From Algoriphagus sp. (GTDB lineage Bacteria > Bacteroidota > Bacteroidia > Cytophagales > Cyclobacteriaceae), in assembly GCF_013373065.1 (NCBI RefSeq), contig NZ_JABXIN010000012.1, positions 1 to 64,000 on the forward strand: a stretch of 64,000 nt of DNA, read 5' to 3'. Positions 27,279-34,979 of the stretch are shown piece after piece. Both the position numbers and the translations under genes were made by a program. Numbering within the stretch: position 1 is the stretch's first letter; every line of letters begins with the position of its first letter. Below the pieces are notes generated by a model. It did no database searches. It saw only the letters and a list, made by a program, of their open reading frames with translations, and had not been told where the DNA came from.

Positions 27279-28592
27279 TTAACCTGCTTTTACTGATAAT
27301 TCTTTTTTAGGAATAGATACTAAAAGAAGAAACCCTAAACCTACAATGAAGAAAATTCCCAAGGATAAGGCTGAATTACGCATGCTACCCGTCAACTGCT
27401 CAATGATTCCATAAGAAAAGGTCCCTAATACGATTGCAATTTTCTCAGTCACATCATAGAAGCTAAAAAAACTAGCATGGTCTGTCGTGCTTTCTGGAAT
27501 CAACTTGGAAAAGGTGGAGCGAGAAAGGGATTGAATTCCTCCCATTACTAAGCCGACTACAAATGCCAAAGCGAAAAACTCATAAACATTGTATACATAA
27601 TAGGCTGCACCACAGATCAAGGTCCAAATCAAAACCATGATCACAAGGCTGATTTTGTTTCCATAGCGCTTGGAAATAAAGGCAAAAAGGTAACTCCCTA
27701 TGATAGCCACAAATTGAATAATCAATATGGTCATGATCAATTGAGCTCCCGGAAGACCAAGTTCTTTATCTCCAAAAGTGGCAGCTAGATACATTACCGT
27801 TTGTACTCCCATAGAGTAGAAGAAAAAGGAAGCCAAAAATTTATTCATAACGGGCATGGTTCTAATTTGGCCAAGCACTTTTCGGATCTCCTGATAGCCA
27901 TGAAAAAATAGCTCCCGTTTCAATTTCTTATTGTAGGGATTACTGGGTAATACTCGGAAGGGAATTTGTGAAAATCCAGCCCACCAAATCCCAGTAATCA
28001 AAAATGAAAGCCTTGCCGCCATCCCTCCTTCAGGAATTCCAAACACTCCAGGCATTTGAATCATGGCGAGGTTTAAAACCAAAAGGATTACACTTCCTAT
28101 ATAACCTAAGGCAAAGCCTTTGGCGCTCAACAAATCATATTCACTTTCTTTGGAAATTTCAGGTAGGAAGGCATTGTAAAACACAATACTTCCCGCATAT
28201 CCAACACTAGCTGTTACACTACAAAGAATTCCCCATTCAAGATTATCACCGTCAAAAAAATAAAGTCCAATACAAGCCACGGAGCCCAAATAGGCAAAAA
28301 ACTTCATGAACTCTAATTTTTTACCACTTGAATCAGCTATCCCAGAAAGAAGGGGAGATATCAAAGCAATTATTAAAAAGGAAAAAGAAATGGAATAGGA
28401 ATAGAGAACGGTATTGATAATCTCAAACCCAAAAAAAGAGACGATTTCGGATCCATCAATTCCCTTCGTAACGGAATTGTAATAGACTGGAAATATCGTA
28501 GAAGTAATTACCAAGCTATACACCGAATTAGCCCAGTCATACATAGCCCAAGCATTTTGGACTTTCTTTCTGTTAGTAACGAGTAGAGACAT
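27279..28592 (-). CDS. UMF1 family MFS transporter (Atg22-like)
   Basis: A 437-aa membrane protein with 12 hydrophobic segments. It has the UMF1/Atg22 features: the AWAMYDWANSVYSLVITSTIFP start, GSIVFYNAFLPEI and the late GGIQSLSRSTFSKLIPE motif. Fungal Atg22 exports amino acids from vacuoles; the bacterial substrate is unknown. It leads a two-gene operon with nnrDE. Confidence 0.9.
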   Translation of the reverse strand: MSLLVTNRKKVQNAWAMYDWANSVYSLVITSTIFPVYYNSVTKGIDGSEIVSFFGFEIINTVLYSYSISFSFLIIALISPLLSGIADSSGKKLEFMKFFAYLGSVACIGLYFFDGDNLEWGILCSVTASVGYAGSIVFYNAFLPEISKESEYDLLSAKGFALGYIGSVILLVLNLAMIQMPGVFGIPEGGMAARLSFLITGIWWAGFSQIPFRVLPSNPYNKKLKRELFFHGYQEIRKVLGQIRTMPVMNKFLASFFFYSMGVQTVMYLAATFGDKELGLPGAQLIMTILIIQFVAIIGSYLFAFISKRYGNKISLVIMVLIWTLICGAAYYVYNVYEFFALAFVVGLVMGGIQSLSRSTFSKLIPESTTDHASFFSFYDVTEKIAIVLGTFSYGIIEQLTGSMRNSALSLGIFFIVGLGFLLLVSIPKKELSVKAG

Positions 28593-28604
28593 ATGGAAAT
28601 AAAA

Positions 28605-28630
28605 AAAGCTACTTCAAAAGAAGTAGCTTT
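28605..28630. terminator. terminator of the exb operon
   Basis: An 11-bp stem AAAGCTACTTC/GAAGTAGCTTT with loop AAAA. On the minus strand it ends in a T tract, closing the ExbB-ExbD transcript. Confidence 0.88.
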
Positions 28631-28651
28631 CAATATAAAGATTATTAATAA

Positions 28652-29116
28652 TTAATTACGCACTACCTTTCCAACGGAAGCATAAAGAACTCGGCGAGCA
28701 TCTGCTTCTCTAAGTTCAGTTTGAACGTCGGAGATAGGACCCATTTTCACGTCTTTATCCACTTTCATGGAAATAGTGATCATTCCTCTATCAGCTTCAG
28801 GAAGCGCATCGCGCTCTCTGTTTACCCACTGAATAATATCTGTGGTATTCATCAACGCATCATTTGCCTGAACCCGTGGTTCAGATCCATACAATGCAGT
28901 GTTCTTGGGCTTACCGATATAGATGTAAGAAATGAGAGTCTTCTTTTGCAGCTTCTGAAGCTGGGTAGCTTGCGGAATTTTCTGCTCTACCAAGATTTCC
29001 TGTTCTCTCAATACTGTTGTCACCATGAAGAAGAACAAAAGCATGAAGATAATATCAGGAAGCGCCGAGGTAGGGATACTTTCCGAGGTTTTCGTCTTTT
29101 TCTTAAACTTTGCCAT
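28652..29116 (-). CDS. exbD: ExbD/TolR biopolymer transporter, second copy
   Basis: A 154-aa inner-membrane protein with a single N-terminal helix (about 16-33). The helix carries the key aspartate in TSALPDIIFMLLFFFMV, which is the proton-path residue of the family. A periplasmic domain follows. ATG at 29116 was chosen over the longer frame from 29146 because it starts 1 base after the preceding stop and matches the other ExbD. It works with ExbB to energise TonB-dependent outer-membrane transport. Its periplasmic part lacks the insert of the upstream ExbD, so the two may form a heteromeric unit. Confidence 0.92.
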   Translation of the reverse strand: MAKFKKKTKTSESIPTSALPDIIFMLLFFFMVTTVLREQEILVEQKIPQATQLQKLQKKTLISYIYIGKPKNTALYGSEPRVQANDALMNTTDIIQWVNRERDALPEADRGMITISMKVDKDVKMGPISDVQTELREADARRVLYASVGKVVRN

Positions 29117-29117
29117 A

Positions 29118-29750
29118 TCAACTACCGATTTTATCAGGTTCTGCAATAGAAATCGCCATAGGGATTCCTTCTTTTCCTTTATCGATCAAAGCATCTTCTG
29201 CTTCATCTTTTCCAGTTAAGGTTCGGTATTCGTCTGTATCCAAATTTACGCGCTCCGCATAGATATCGAAATACGCTTTTTTCGCTAAGTCAAATACCTC
29301 TAAGTATTTTTCATAGGAAGTACCACGGTTGGTTTTAATGGATATAACTGCCTCACCAGGATGGTCAGATGATTCAGGATCTCTTTTGGCTTGCGCTCTA
29401 AGAGAAGCAGGAAGTGAGTTGAACAAGGCTTGTGCATCTTCATCAGGCGCACCGAAATTCAAAACAAAAGCTTTGATTTCCTCATCCAAACCCTCTGCAT
29501 TTTCACGATACTCACCCTCTACCAGAAGATCATCATTTGCATTGACGAGGATCGTAAAGATATTACGCTCGTTTTTGTCGATTTCTGGTGGTGGATTATT
29601 CGGATCCAACTTCGGAGGAAGGACGTTCAAAATCCCTTTATCCGAAGCGATCGTTGTCGTCACGAGAAAGAAAATCAACAACAGGAAGGCGATATCCGCC
29701 ATGGACCCTGCATTGACCTCCTGACTCATTCTGCTTTTACTTTTAGCCAT
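29118..29750 (-). CDS. exbD: ExbD/TolR biopolymer transporter, first copy with long periplasmic domain
   Basis: A 210-aa ExbD. The SMADIAFLLLIFFLVTTT helix has the functional Asp near residue 19, and the periplasmic region is longer than usual. It includes an acidic stretch (about 60-120) not found in the second copy. Two unequal ExbD proteins beside one ExbB is the common arrangement in Bacteroidota. It starts 2 bases after the small 3-TM gene. Confidence 0.92.
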   Translation of the reverse strand: MAKSKSRMSQEVNAGSMADIAFLLLIFFLVTTTIASDKGILNVLPPKLDPNNPPPEIDKNERNIFTILVNANDDLLVEGEYRENAEGLDEEIKAFVLNFGAPDEDAQALFNSLPASLRAQAKRDPESSDHPGEAVISIKTNRGTSYEKYLEVFDLAKKAYFDIYAERVNLDTDEYRTLTGKDEAEDALIDKGKEGIPMAISIAEPDKIGS

Positions 29751-29752
29751 AA

Positions 29753-30082
29753 TTACTTAATAGCTTTATTGAATTCTGTAAATACAATACCTACAAGAGC
29801 TACAATTGCTAAAATGTAGGTTGTAATCAACATACCTCCTACAAACTGTGAACCCGTAGGAGTCAAGTTAAAGGGCTCTGCTTCGAATTTTGGAAGTACT
29901 TCGTTGCTAGACACAGAGTAAGCAATGAAGAACAACACAGCGATGGCCACGATCCCCACGACGGTCTTCAGCAAGGATTTCGGATTGTCTAATGACTTGA
30001 TTAAAGGCATGACAATCGCGAAGAAAGCACCGAAGATCACTAGACCATATCCAACGTATAGGAAAATGTCATAAGTATCCAT
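29753..30082 (-). CDS. small three-TM protein of the ExbB-ExbD cluster
   Basis: A 109-aa protein with three hydrophobic segments (about 7-27, 38-58 and 83-102) and no catalytic motif. It sits between exbB and the two exbD genes with tight spacing, an arrangement I recall as common in Bacteroidota Exb clusters. A role as an accessory subunit of the proton channel is likely but unproven. Confidence 0.75.
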   Translation of the reverse strand: MDTYDIFLYVGYGLVIFGAFFAIVMPLIKSLDNPKSLLKTVVGIVAIAVLFFIAYSVSSNEVLPKFEAEPFNLTPTGSQFVGGMLITTYILAIVALVGIVFTEFNKAIK

Positions 30083-30142
30083 AATTGTTTCTTCTTTGGT
30101 GTTTGACTAATTAAATAAATTGGTACGAAATCAACCTGGAAA

Positions 30143-30952
30143 TTACTTTCCAGTCAATTTGTGCTTCACAAGGATGTCTACCAAAGTGATAGAAGCATCT
30201 TCCATGTCGTTTACCAAAGAATCAATTTTAGCCACACAGTAGTTGTAGAACAACTGAAGGATGATCGCAACAATCAAACCTGCAACGGTTGTCAAGAGGG
30301 CGATCTTAATACCACCTGCTACAAGGGATGGAGAGATATCACCAGCTGCTTCGATAGAGTCGAATGCACCGATCATACCAATTACCGTACCCATGAACCC
30401 AAGCATTGGAGCAAGTGAAATGAATAGGGAGATCCAAACAAGACCTTTTTCCAATCGACCCATTTCTACGGATCCGTATGCGATGATAGATTTCTCTACC
30501 ATTTCAATGCCTTCTGAGTATCTCATCAGACCTTGAGTAAAGATAGAAGCAACAGGTCCTTTAGTGCTTTTTGTAACGTCTTTAGCAGCTTCAACACCAC
30601 CAGAAGACAAAGCATCTTCTACTTTAGAAAGAAGCTTCTTGGTATTAGTTGTTGAAAGGTTCAAGGTGATAATTCTTTCTAGAGCTACGGCAAGACCTAG
30701 AATCAAACAGATCAATACCGGAGTCATGAAGACAGGGTCACCTTCAATGAACTTCTCTTTTACCACCTGATGGAAACTTTGCTCCTCTGCTACAATTTCG
30801 TCATCGACGATCATAGGAGATGCAGCAGGCTCCTCTGCTACTGGTGTTGTTTCTTCTTGAGCCGCACTATCGGCTTCTGCTTCTTGTGCGTTAGCGAAAA
30901 CAGGTGCAAACAAGATACCTGCCAGCATGAACAAAGCGATTAACTTTCTCAT
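30143..30952 (-). CDS. exbB: MotA/TolQ/ExbB proton channel protein
   Basis: The 269-aa channel subunit of the TonB energising complex. It has a signal-like first helix, then an acidic alanine/glutamate-rich linker (about 20-60). Three membrane helices follow, with the conserved LAPMLGFMGTVIGMIGAF and GGIKIALLTTVAGLIVAI segments. ATG at 30952 was chosen because the longer frame to 31081 adds 43 residues without family character and skips the natural leader MRKLIALF. It is the first gene of the cluster. Confidence 0.93.
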   Translation of the reverse strand: MRKLIALFMLAGILFAPVFANAQEAEADSAAQEETTPVAEEPAASPMIVDDEIVAEEQSFHQVVKEKFIEGDPVFMTPVLICLILGLAVALERIITLNLSTTNTKKLLSKVEDALSSGGVEAAKDVTKSTKGPVASIFTQGLMRYSEGIEMVEKSIIAYGSVEMGRLEKGLVWISLFISLAPMLGFMGTVIGMIGAFDSIEAAGDISPSLVAGGIKIALLTTVAGLIVAIILQLFYNYCVAKIDSLVNDMEDASITLVDILVKHKLTGK

Positions 30953-31321
30953 AATGTGAATTTTAAATAGACTTTTGATAAAGGTTAAATGGTTTCTAAA
31001 GTAAAATCGAGTTTTAAAGTTATCATTTTTTGGCTTCAAAAAACAATGAGTCCTTTTAGATTTTTTTGAAAAATTCAGCATTTAAGCACTGAATCGGCCA
31101 ATTTTTACATGAACGGAAACTTTTTCGTCCATCTAAAAGAACCTACCCCCTTAATAACTCGCCCCTAAGGTTTGGATTTTTTTCGGAAATCAAAAAGAAT
31201 TTTCTTCAAGATTACCCATCTCAGGAATTATTAGATTCTTTTTTTTAACTATTTAAATCAAATCCTTGGGATTTAGATAAAATTTCCGCCAATCCTCTGA
31301 TTTGGTGAATCGGCCAAAAGC
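30953..31321. other. 369-bp intergenic region upstream of exbB
   Basis: AT-rich, with no convincing small ORF and no full TTTG/TAnnTTTG promoter found. The word AATCGGCCAA occurs twice (near 31091 and 31307). It also serves as the 3' side of the TIM-barrel gene at 31322, with no hairpin terminator seen for that gene's upstream neighbour. Confidence 0.5.
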
Positions 31322-32188
31322 TTAATACCGCAAACTTTTTAAATAAGCAATGCTCTTCGGTAAGGCTTCCAATTCGTTTTCGCTCTCATCTTCAATAAAC
31401 ATATGCTTGATCCCAATTCGATTTGCTTCCTTCAATATCGAAACAAAATCCAGCTCACCTTCTCCGAGGGGAACATCATTCTCGGGACCTGTCAAGCCAG
31501 TTAAATTTTTGGGCGCTCCTTTTCTAAAGTCTTTCAGATGTAGGGATACCCAGCGATCCCCGTATTTCCGGAGAAGTTCTGCAGGGTTTCCACCTCCGAA
31601 GTATGTCCACATTACATCCATTTGCAATTTGACATATTCTGAATCTGTTTTTTCAATCAAATACTCTAACAAAGTAGCATCTCCATAAGGCTGGAATTCA
31701 TAACCATGCACGTGATATTTAAATGTAATTCCGTTTTCCTTCAGCACTTTACCAGCCTGATTAAAAACTTGGATAGCCCGATCTGCATCGGCTTTCGAAA
31801 ATCCCCCTACCTTGTGGGGAATCCAGGCACACATCACATAGTCAGCCCCCAAGGCTTTCACTCGATCTGCTACTGCCTGAGGATCTTTTTCCAATTGCTC
31901 AAAGCCAGTCCCCGTCGATGGAATCGAAATACCTCGTTCGGCACACATTTGCTTAAAATCTTCTGGACTAACACCCGCTGGAGCTCCCCCTTCAAATTCG
32001 GTAAACCCTAAGCTTTGAATAATATCAAGTGTCTCTTCTACTCCATTTTCCCAATGGTTTCGGAATGTATAAGAGGCTATTCCAAGCGGAACTTGAAATA
32101 TAGGGTCTCCTTTTTTCTGAGCATTTGTGTGGAAAGTTTGAAAGAAAAAGAGGAAAAGGACTGGGATAAGCATCCAGGAATTCTTCAT
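31322..32188 (-). CDS. exported sugar phosphate isomerase/epimerase-like TIM barrel
   Basis: A 288-aa protein with a signal peptide (about 1-23, ending NAQ), then an AP-endonuclease-2/xylose-isomerase-like barrel. It shows IQSLGFTEFEGGAP, KYHVHGYEFQPYG, MDVMWTYFGGGNP, WVSLHLKDFRKG and a final FIEDESENELEA, with the metal-site Glu, Asp and His in their usual order. Export to the periplasm argues against a phosphorylated substrate. It lies 30 bases behind a GMC oxidoreductase, so it may process the oxidised sugar that enzyme makes (inference). A second exported paralogue is at 36620. Confidence 0.82.
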   Translation of the reverse strand: MKNSWMLIPVLFLFFFQTFHTNAQKKGDPIFQVPLGIASYTFRNHWENGVEETLDIIQSLGFTEFEGGAPAGVSPEDFKQMCAERGISIPSTGTGFEQLEKDPQAVADRVKALGADYVMCAWIPHKVGGFSKADADRAIQVFNQAGKVLKENGITFKYHVHGYEFQPYGDATLLEYLIEKTDSEYVKLQMDVMWTYFGGGNPAELLRKYGDRWVSLHLKDFRKGAPKNLTGLTGPENDVPLGEGELDFVSILKEANRIGIKHMFIEDESENELEALPKSIAYLKSLRY

Positions 32189-32218
32189 AGGTAAGGTTAT
32201 TTTAGTTTTAGCAACTTT

Positions 32219-33922
32219 TTATAAGTTCATCTTTTTTAATTCCTCGACTGCAAAATTTGCCGCCCTAGCGGTTAAAGTCATAAACATCAAGGTGGGATTT
32301 TGAGTACTGGTACTAGTCATACAAGCGCCATCTGTCACAAATACATTGGGACATGCATGCAATTGATTATGCTTATTTAATAGTGAAGTCTTTGGATCTT
32401 TACCCATACGGACGCCTCCCATTTCATGAATATCTGATCCCGGAGGTGCTCCCGAATCGCTCACATCAATATTGGTGAATCCCATCCGTTCGTACATTTC
32501 ATATTGTTGCTGAAGGAAATCCGCTGTCATTTTATCGTCATTTTCAGTCCATTCTACAGACATGATGATTTTTGGAATCCCGTATTTATCGGTTTCAGTC
32601 TCACTTAAACGCATATGATTGGATTCAATAGGGATTACTTCACCTTGCATCCAAGCTGCCATTCCCCAAACACCATATTTTCTGTTGAGGATATTATCTC
32701 TTAGCTGATGGCCAATTCCTGAAGTATCAGAATCTATTCTTCTACTGCCAGACATTCCTATAGCATATCCCCTTAGGAAATCAGTCTCTTGTTTGTAGAC
32801 ATTTCTAAAGCGTGGCACATATGCATGACCAGGATGCCTTCCCTCAGTTGCTTGGTCAAAAAAGCCTTCGAAAGTTGCATAGCCTTTTCCCCTATAGTTA
32901 TGACAAGCCATAAATTTTCCCATCAAACCATTATCATTTCCGAGACCGTTTGGAAAACGTGAGGATTTAGAGTTTAGTAGGATGGCATTGGTGTTAATCG
33001 TTGAAGCATTGACAAAAATGACTTTCGCATAAAACTCCATCGCTTCCTTGGTGTGCCGATCGATAATTCGGACCCCAATTGCTTTCCCTTTTTCTTCATC
33101 ATATAAAATGGACTCCACGACAGAATCCGGACGAACAGTAAGATTTCCCGTTTTTTCGGCCCATGGAAGCGTCGCTGCATTAGCAGAAAAATAGCCACCA
33201 TAGATACAACCTCTGTTGCACATATTTTGATGCTGACATTTGTTTCTCCCCTGCTGTTTATGGATTTCCTGAGGATCAGTCAAATGCGCACATCTTCCTT
33301 GGATCAAATAGCGGTCTCCATATATCTTTTTGAGCTGCTCGCTGTAGTACTTTTCTACGCAGCTTAATTCAAAGCCGGGTTGGACAATCTGATCAGGCAA
33401 TACATCCAACCCGTCCTTCGATCCACAAAACCCAACAAAGGTTTCTACATGTTTATACCAAGGCTCCAAGTCTTTGTACCGAATAGGCCAATCAACAGCA
33501 TAGCCATCACGAGCTGGACCTTCGAGATCAAAATCAGACCATCGCTGAGTCCCCCTGGCCCACAGCAAGGATTTCCCACCAACATGGTAGCCTCTAAACC
33601 AACGAAAAGGTTTTTCTTCAATGTACGGCTGTTCATCTTCCGCTAAAGCCCAATGCATAGTCTCTTCTCGACCCCATCGAGCTGCTCCGATTCCAGAACG
33701 CTTTTCGATGGGAACCGTTCCTCTAAACTCAAATTCCCAAGGGGCTTTGGATGCGGTCGGATAATCTTCAATGTGCCGCACCATGCGTCCTCTTTCAAGA
33801 ACTAAGGTTTTTAGTCCGTTTTCACAAAGTTCTTTTGCAGCCCAACCTCCACTCGCTCCCGATCCTATTACAATGGCATCATATGTGTTTTGGGCTTGGG
33901 CTTTCAGATTGAGATTTGACAT
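32219..33922 (-). CDS. GMC family oxidoreductase (glucoside 3-dehydrogenase-like)
   Basis: A 567-aa FAD enzyme. The dinucleotide site GSGASGGWAAKEL (about 20-32) and the conserved substrate/FAD histidine and asparagine regions DIHEMGGVRMG and NPTLMFM lie near the C terminus, with two Cys-rich runs in the middle. This form of GMC protein in Bacteroidota resembles the catalytic subunit that oxidises C3 of glycosides; a partner small subunit was not seen here. It is followed by an exported TIM barrel. No signal peptide is obvious. Confidence 0.85.
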   Translation of the reverse strand: MSNLNLKAQAQNTYDAIVIGSGASGGWAAKELCENGLKTLVLERGRMVRHIEDYPTASKAPWEFEFRGTVPIEKRSGIGAARWGREETMHWALAEDEQPYIEEKPFRWFRGYHVGGKSLLWARGTQRWSDFDLEGPARDGYAVDWPIRYKDLEPWYKHVETFVGFCGSKDGLDVLPDQIVQPGFELSCVEKYYSEQLKKIYGDRYLIQGRCAHLTDPQEIHKQQGRNKCQHQNMCNRGCIYGGYFSANAATLPWAEKTGNLTVRPDSVVESILYDEEKGKAIGVRIIDRHTKEAMEFYAKVIFVNASTINTNAILLNSKSSRFPNGLGNDNGLMGKFMACHNYRGKGYATFEGFFDQATEGRHPGHAYVPRFRNVYKQETDFLRGYAIGMSGSRRIDSDTSGIGHQLRDNILNRKYGVWGMAAWMQGEVIPIESNHMRLSETETDKYGIPKIIMSVEWTENDDKMTADFLQQQYEMYERMGFTNIDVSDSGAPPGSDIHEMGGVRMGKDPKTSLLNKHNQLHACPNVFVTDGACMTSTSTQNPTLMFMTLTARAANFAVEELKKMNL

Positions 33923-34041
33923 TTTCTAAATTGTTGGAATGAAATATGGGAAAAGCAAAATAAAACCTGGTAAATATTCCAGTGAAATGAATATAAATGG
34001 TTGAAATATTCTTTAAATCAAAATATCCATTCTAAAGCTCT
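33923..34041. other. intergenic tail between ncRNA terminator and GMC gene
   Basis: AT-rich leader of the GMC gene. A one-mismatch -7-like CAAAATAA (plus strand) is present near 33955 but nothing convincing. The transcript from the ncRNA should end before this stretch. Confidence 0.4.
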
Positions 34042-34050
34042 AAAAACAAA

Positions 34051-34082
34051 AACGGGAAGCAACCTTTCGATTACTTCCCGTT
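34051..34082 (-). terminator. intrinsic terminator of the large ncRNA
   Basis: On the minus strand a 9-bp stem AACGGGAAG/CTTCCCGTT continues through a U-G pair and AATC/GGTT to a GAAA loop, making 14 bp. TTTGTTTTT follows (34050-34042). Confidence 0.9.
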
Positions 34083-34208
34083 CCACAACCTAACAACCGT
34101 AATTGTTAAATCGCGCCAAGCTACAGTTCGTGGCTCCATCTGTTGACCAGTAGGAAGCCTTTAATCTGAAGCTACTCCGAAGAGTATTCCCAACTGAACC
34201 ACCATGTC

Positions 34209-34268
34209 GTGTTTCTGCAGTTGCCTGTCTCAACCTTACTCCGAAAAGCAAGGCCCTTCACACCTGAT
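34209..34268 (-). repeat. ncRNA module copy 3 (three-way junction)
   Basis: Minus strand: AUCAG, outer strand GUGU, GAAGG, an 8-bp hairpin with UUCG loop (34234-34253), UUGAGA, mini-hairpin CAG-GCAA-CUG, CAGAA, outer strand ACAC. The outer helix GUGU/ACAC replaces GCAC/GUGC of copy 1 with pairing kept. Confidence 0.75.
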
Positions 34269-34311
34269 GCCCAGGAAAACCTTTGACAGCTTTCGAATGG
34301 GTGGATCTGAT

Positions 34312-34373
34312 GACACTTCTGCGGCTTACCCGTTTCAAACTATCCTTTGCAGGATAGTTCCTTCGTGCCTGAT
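34312..34373 (-). repeat. ncRNA module copy 2 (three-way junction)
   Basis: Minus strand: AUCAG, GGCAC, GAAGG, a 9-bp hairpin with GCAA tetraloop (34338-34359), UGAAA, mini-hairpin CGG-GUAAG-CCG, CAGAA, GUGUC. The outer helix is 34365-34369 with 34312-34316. Confidence 0.75.
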
Positions 34374-34532
34374 GACATTGAAGCCGAAGCCTCTCTGTTC
34401 GTTGATTCATATGCCTTGCTTACCTAGTTATAAACCGAAGTCTACAACAAGCCCAACTGAATTATCAGTCAGTGGCAGCGACAGATTACTTGAATTAGTC
34501 CGAAGACTTCCCCAAGCTCAACACATCTTGAC

Positions 34533-34594
34533 AGCACTTCTGCGGTTACCCATTTCAGAAATTCACTCGAAGTGAATTCCCCTTTGTGCCTGAT
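34533..34594 (-). repeat. ncRNA module copy 1 (three-way junction)
   Basis: Minus strand: AUCAG, GGCAC, AAAGGGG, a hairpin AATTCACT/AGTGAATT (34560-34578), UGAAA, mini-hairpin UGG-GUAA-CCG, CAGAA, GUGCU. The outer helix is 34586-34590 with 34533-34537. Confidence 0.75.
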
Positions 34595-34656
34595 CCCAAA
34601 CTTTCAAACCAAGACCCGGAACGTTTTCCGACCATTTATCTCTCACTTGGTAATAT

Positions 34657-34688
34657 CAAATTTGAGCAAGATTTCATAAGAATACAAG
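34657..34688 (-). promoter_or_regulatory. promoter-like element of the large ncRNA
   Basis: Minus strand: CTTG, a 20-base spacer, CAAATTTG. Each box differs by one base from TTTG-N20-TAnnTTTG, the form seen intact at rpsT. It predicts a start near 34652, where the first paired strand of the RNA begins. Confidence 0.45.
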
Positions 34689-34979
34689 TTTTTAAAATTT
34701 TATTTTCCCACAATTTATCACGACAAAATTTATGGTATTTCAACAGATTATTAACAAAATCCAGTCACTTATCCACAAATGAGAAAATTAGATGATTTCC
34801 ATCAGAAAAATTTAAGAAAAACCACTGATTAGCTCCATTGGTTACCGGGTTTTGAATAGAAAAAATCCTACTTAACTGGCTAAAAACTTTTGGATTATTT
34901 AACTCGAAAGAAGAATCAAAGACTTTTTTCAAGTAATGGCTTAAAAAAATTTAAATAAAACTCTAAAACACACTCCTTT
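34689..34979. other. AT-rich region upstream of the ncRNA with one DnaA-box match
   Basis: No coding character. It contains a perfect DnaA-box 9-mer TTATCCACA at 34769-34777 and looser matches nearby. It also forms the 3' flank of the VOC gene, for which I see no hairpin terminator. Confidence 0.45.

Larger units (their letters stand above)
34042..34652 (-). ncRNA. large structured non-coding RNA of about 610 nt, not matched to a known family
   Basis: On the minus strand this stretch behaves like an RNA gene. A promoter-like element precedes it (34657-34688) and a 14-bp hairpin with U tract ends it (34051-34082). Helices capped by stable tetraloops fall throughout. UUCG loops occur at 34497-34508 (AGTC/GACT), 34427-34448 (9 bp), 34380-34393 (5 bp), 34173-34186 (5 bp) and 34234-34253 (8 bp, U-G closed). 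A UACG loop with 7-bp stem is at 34091-34108, a GCAA loop with 9-bp stem at 34338-34359, and an AACG loop stem at 34617-34630. An outer helix pairs 34646-34651 with 34608-34613. Three repeats of a 60-62 nt module occur (34533-34594, 34312-34373, 34209-34268). Neither strand codes for a recognisable protein. I cannot fit RNase P, tmRNA, SRP, 6S or known riboswitch consensus features. Confidence 0.75.

Noticed and set aside
30953..31081. Longer ExbB start at 31081
   Set aside because: Adds a basic stretch that is unlike the family and hides the natural leader.
34209..34380. CTGATGA words on the plus strand, like a hammerhead ribozyme core
   Set aside because: The GAAA core and GUC cleavage site do not follow in order, and tetraloop sense and terminator support the minus strand.
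34204..34575. 123-aa plus-strand ORF over the ncRNA region
   Set aside because: Composition shows no protein-like pattern; the repeats and palindromes in it are explained by RNA structure on the minus strand.
34533..34594. c-di-GMP-type riboswitch from a three-way junction with GNRA loop
   Set aside because: The conserved ligand-binding bases of GEMM-I are missing and three separate copies in one RNA with a terminator at its end fit poorly.
34042..34652. RNase P RNA or tmRNA
   Set aside because: No GAGGAAAGTCC-like P4 strand, no ACAGAA-type P4 partner in place, no tRNA-like ends and no tag reading frame.
34652..34979. Replication origin because of an AT-rich stretch and a DnaA box
   Set aside because: Only one perfect box, no dnaA or dnaN nearby, and no change in gene direction across the site.
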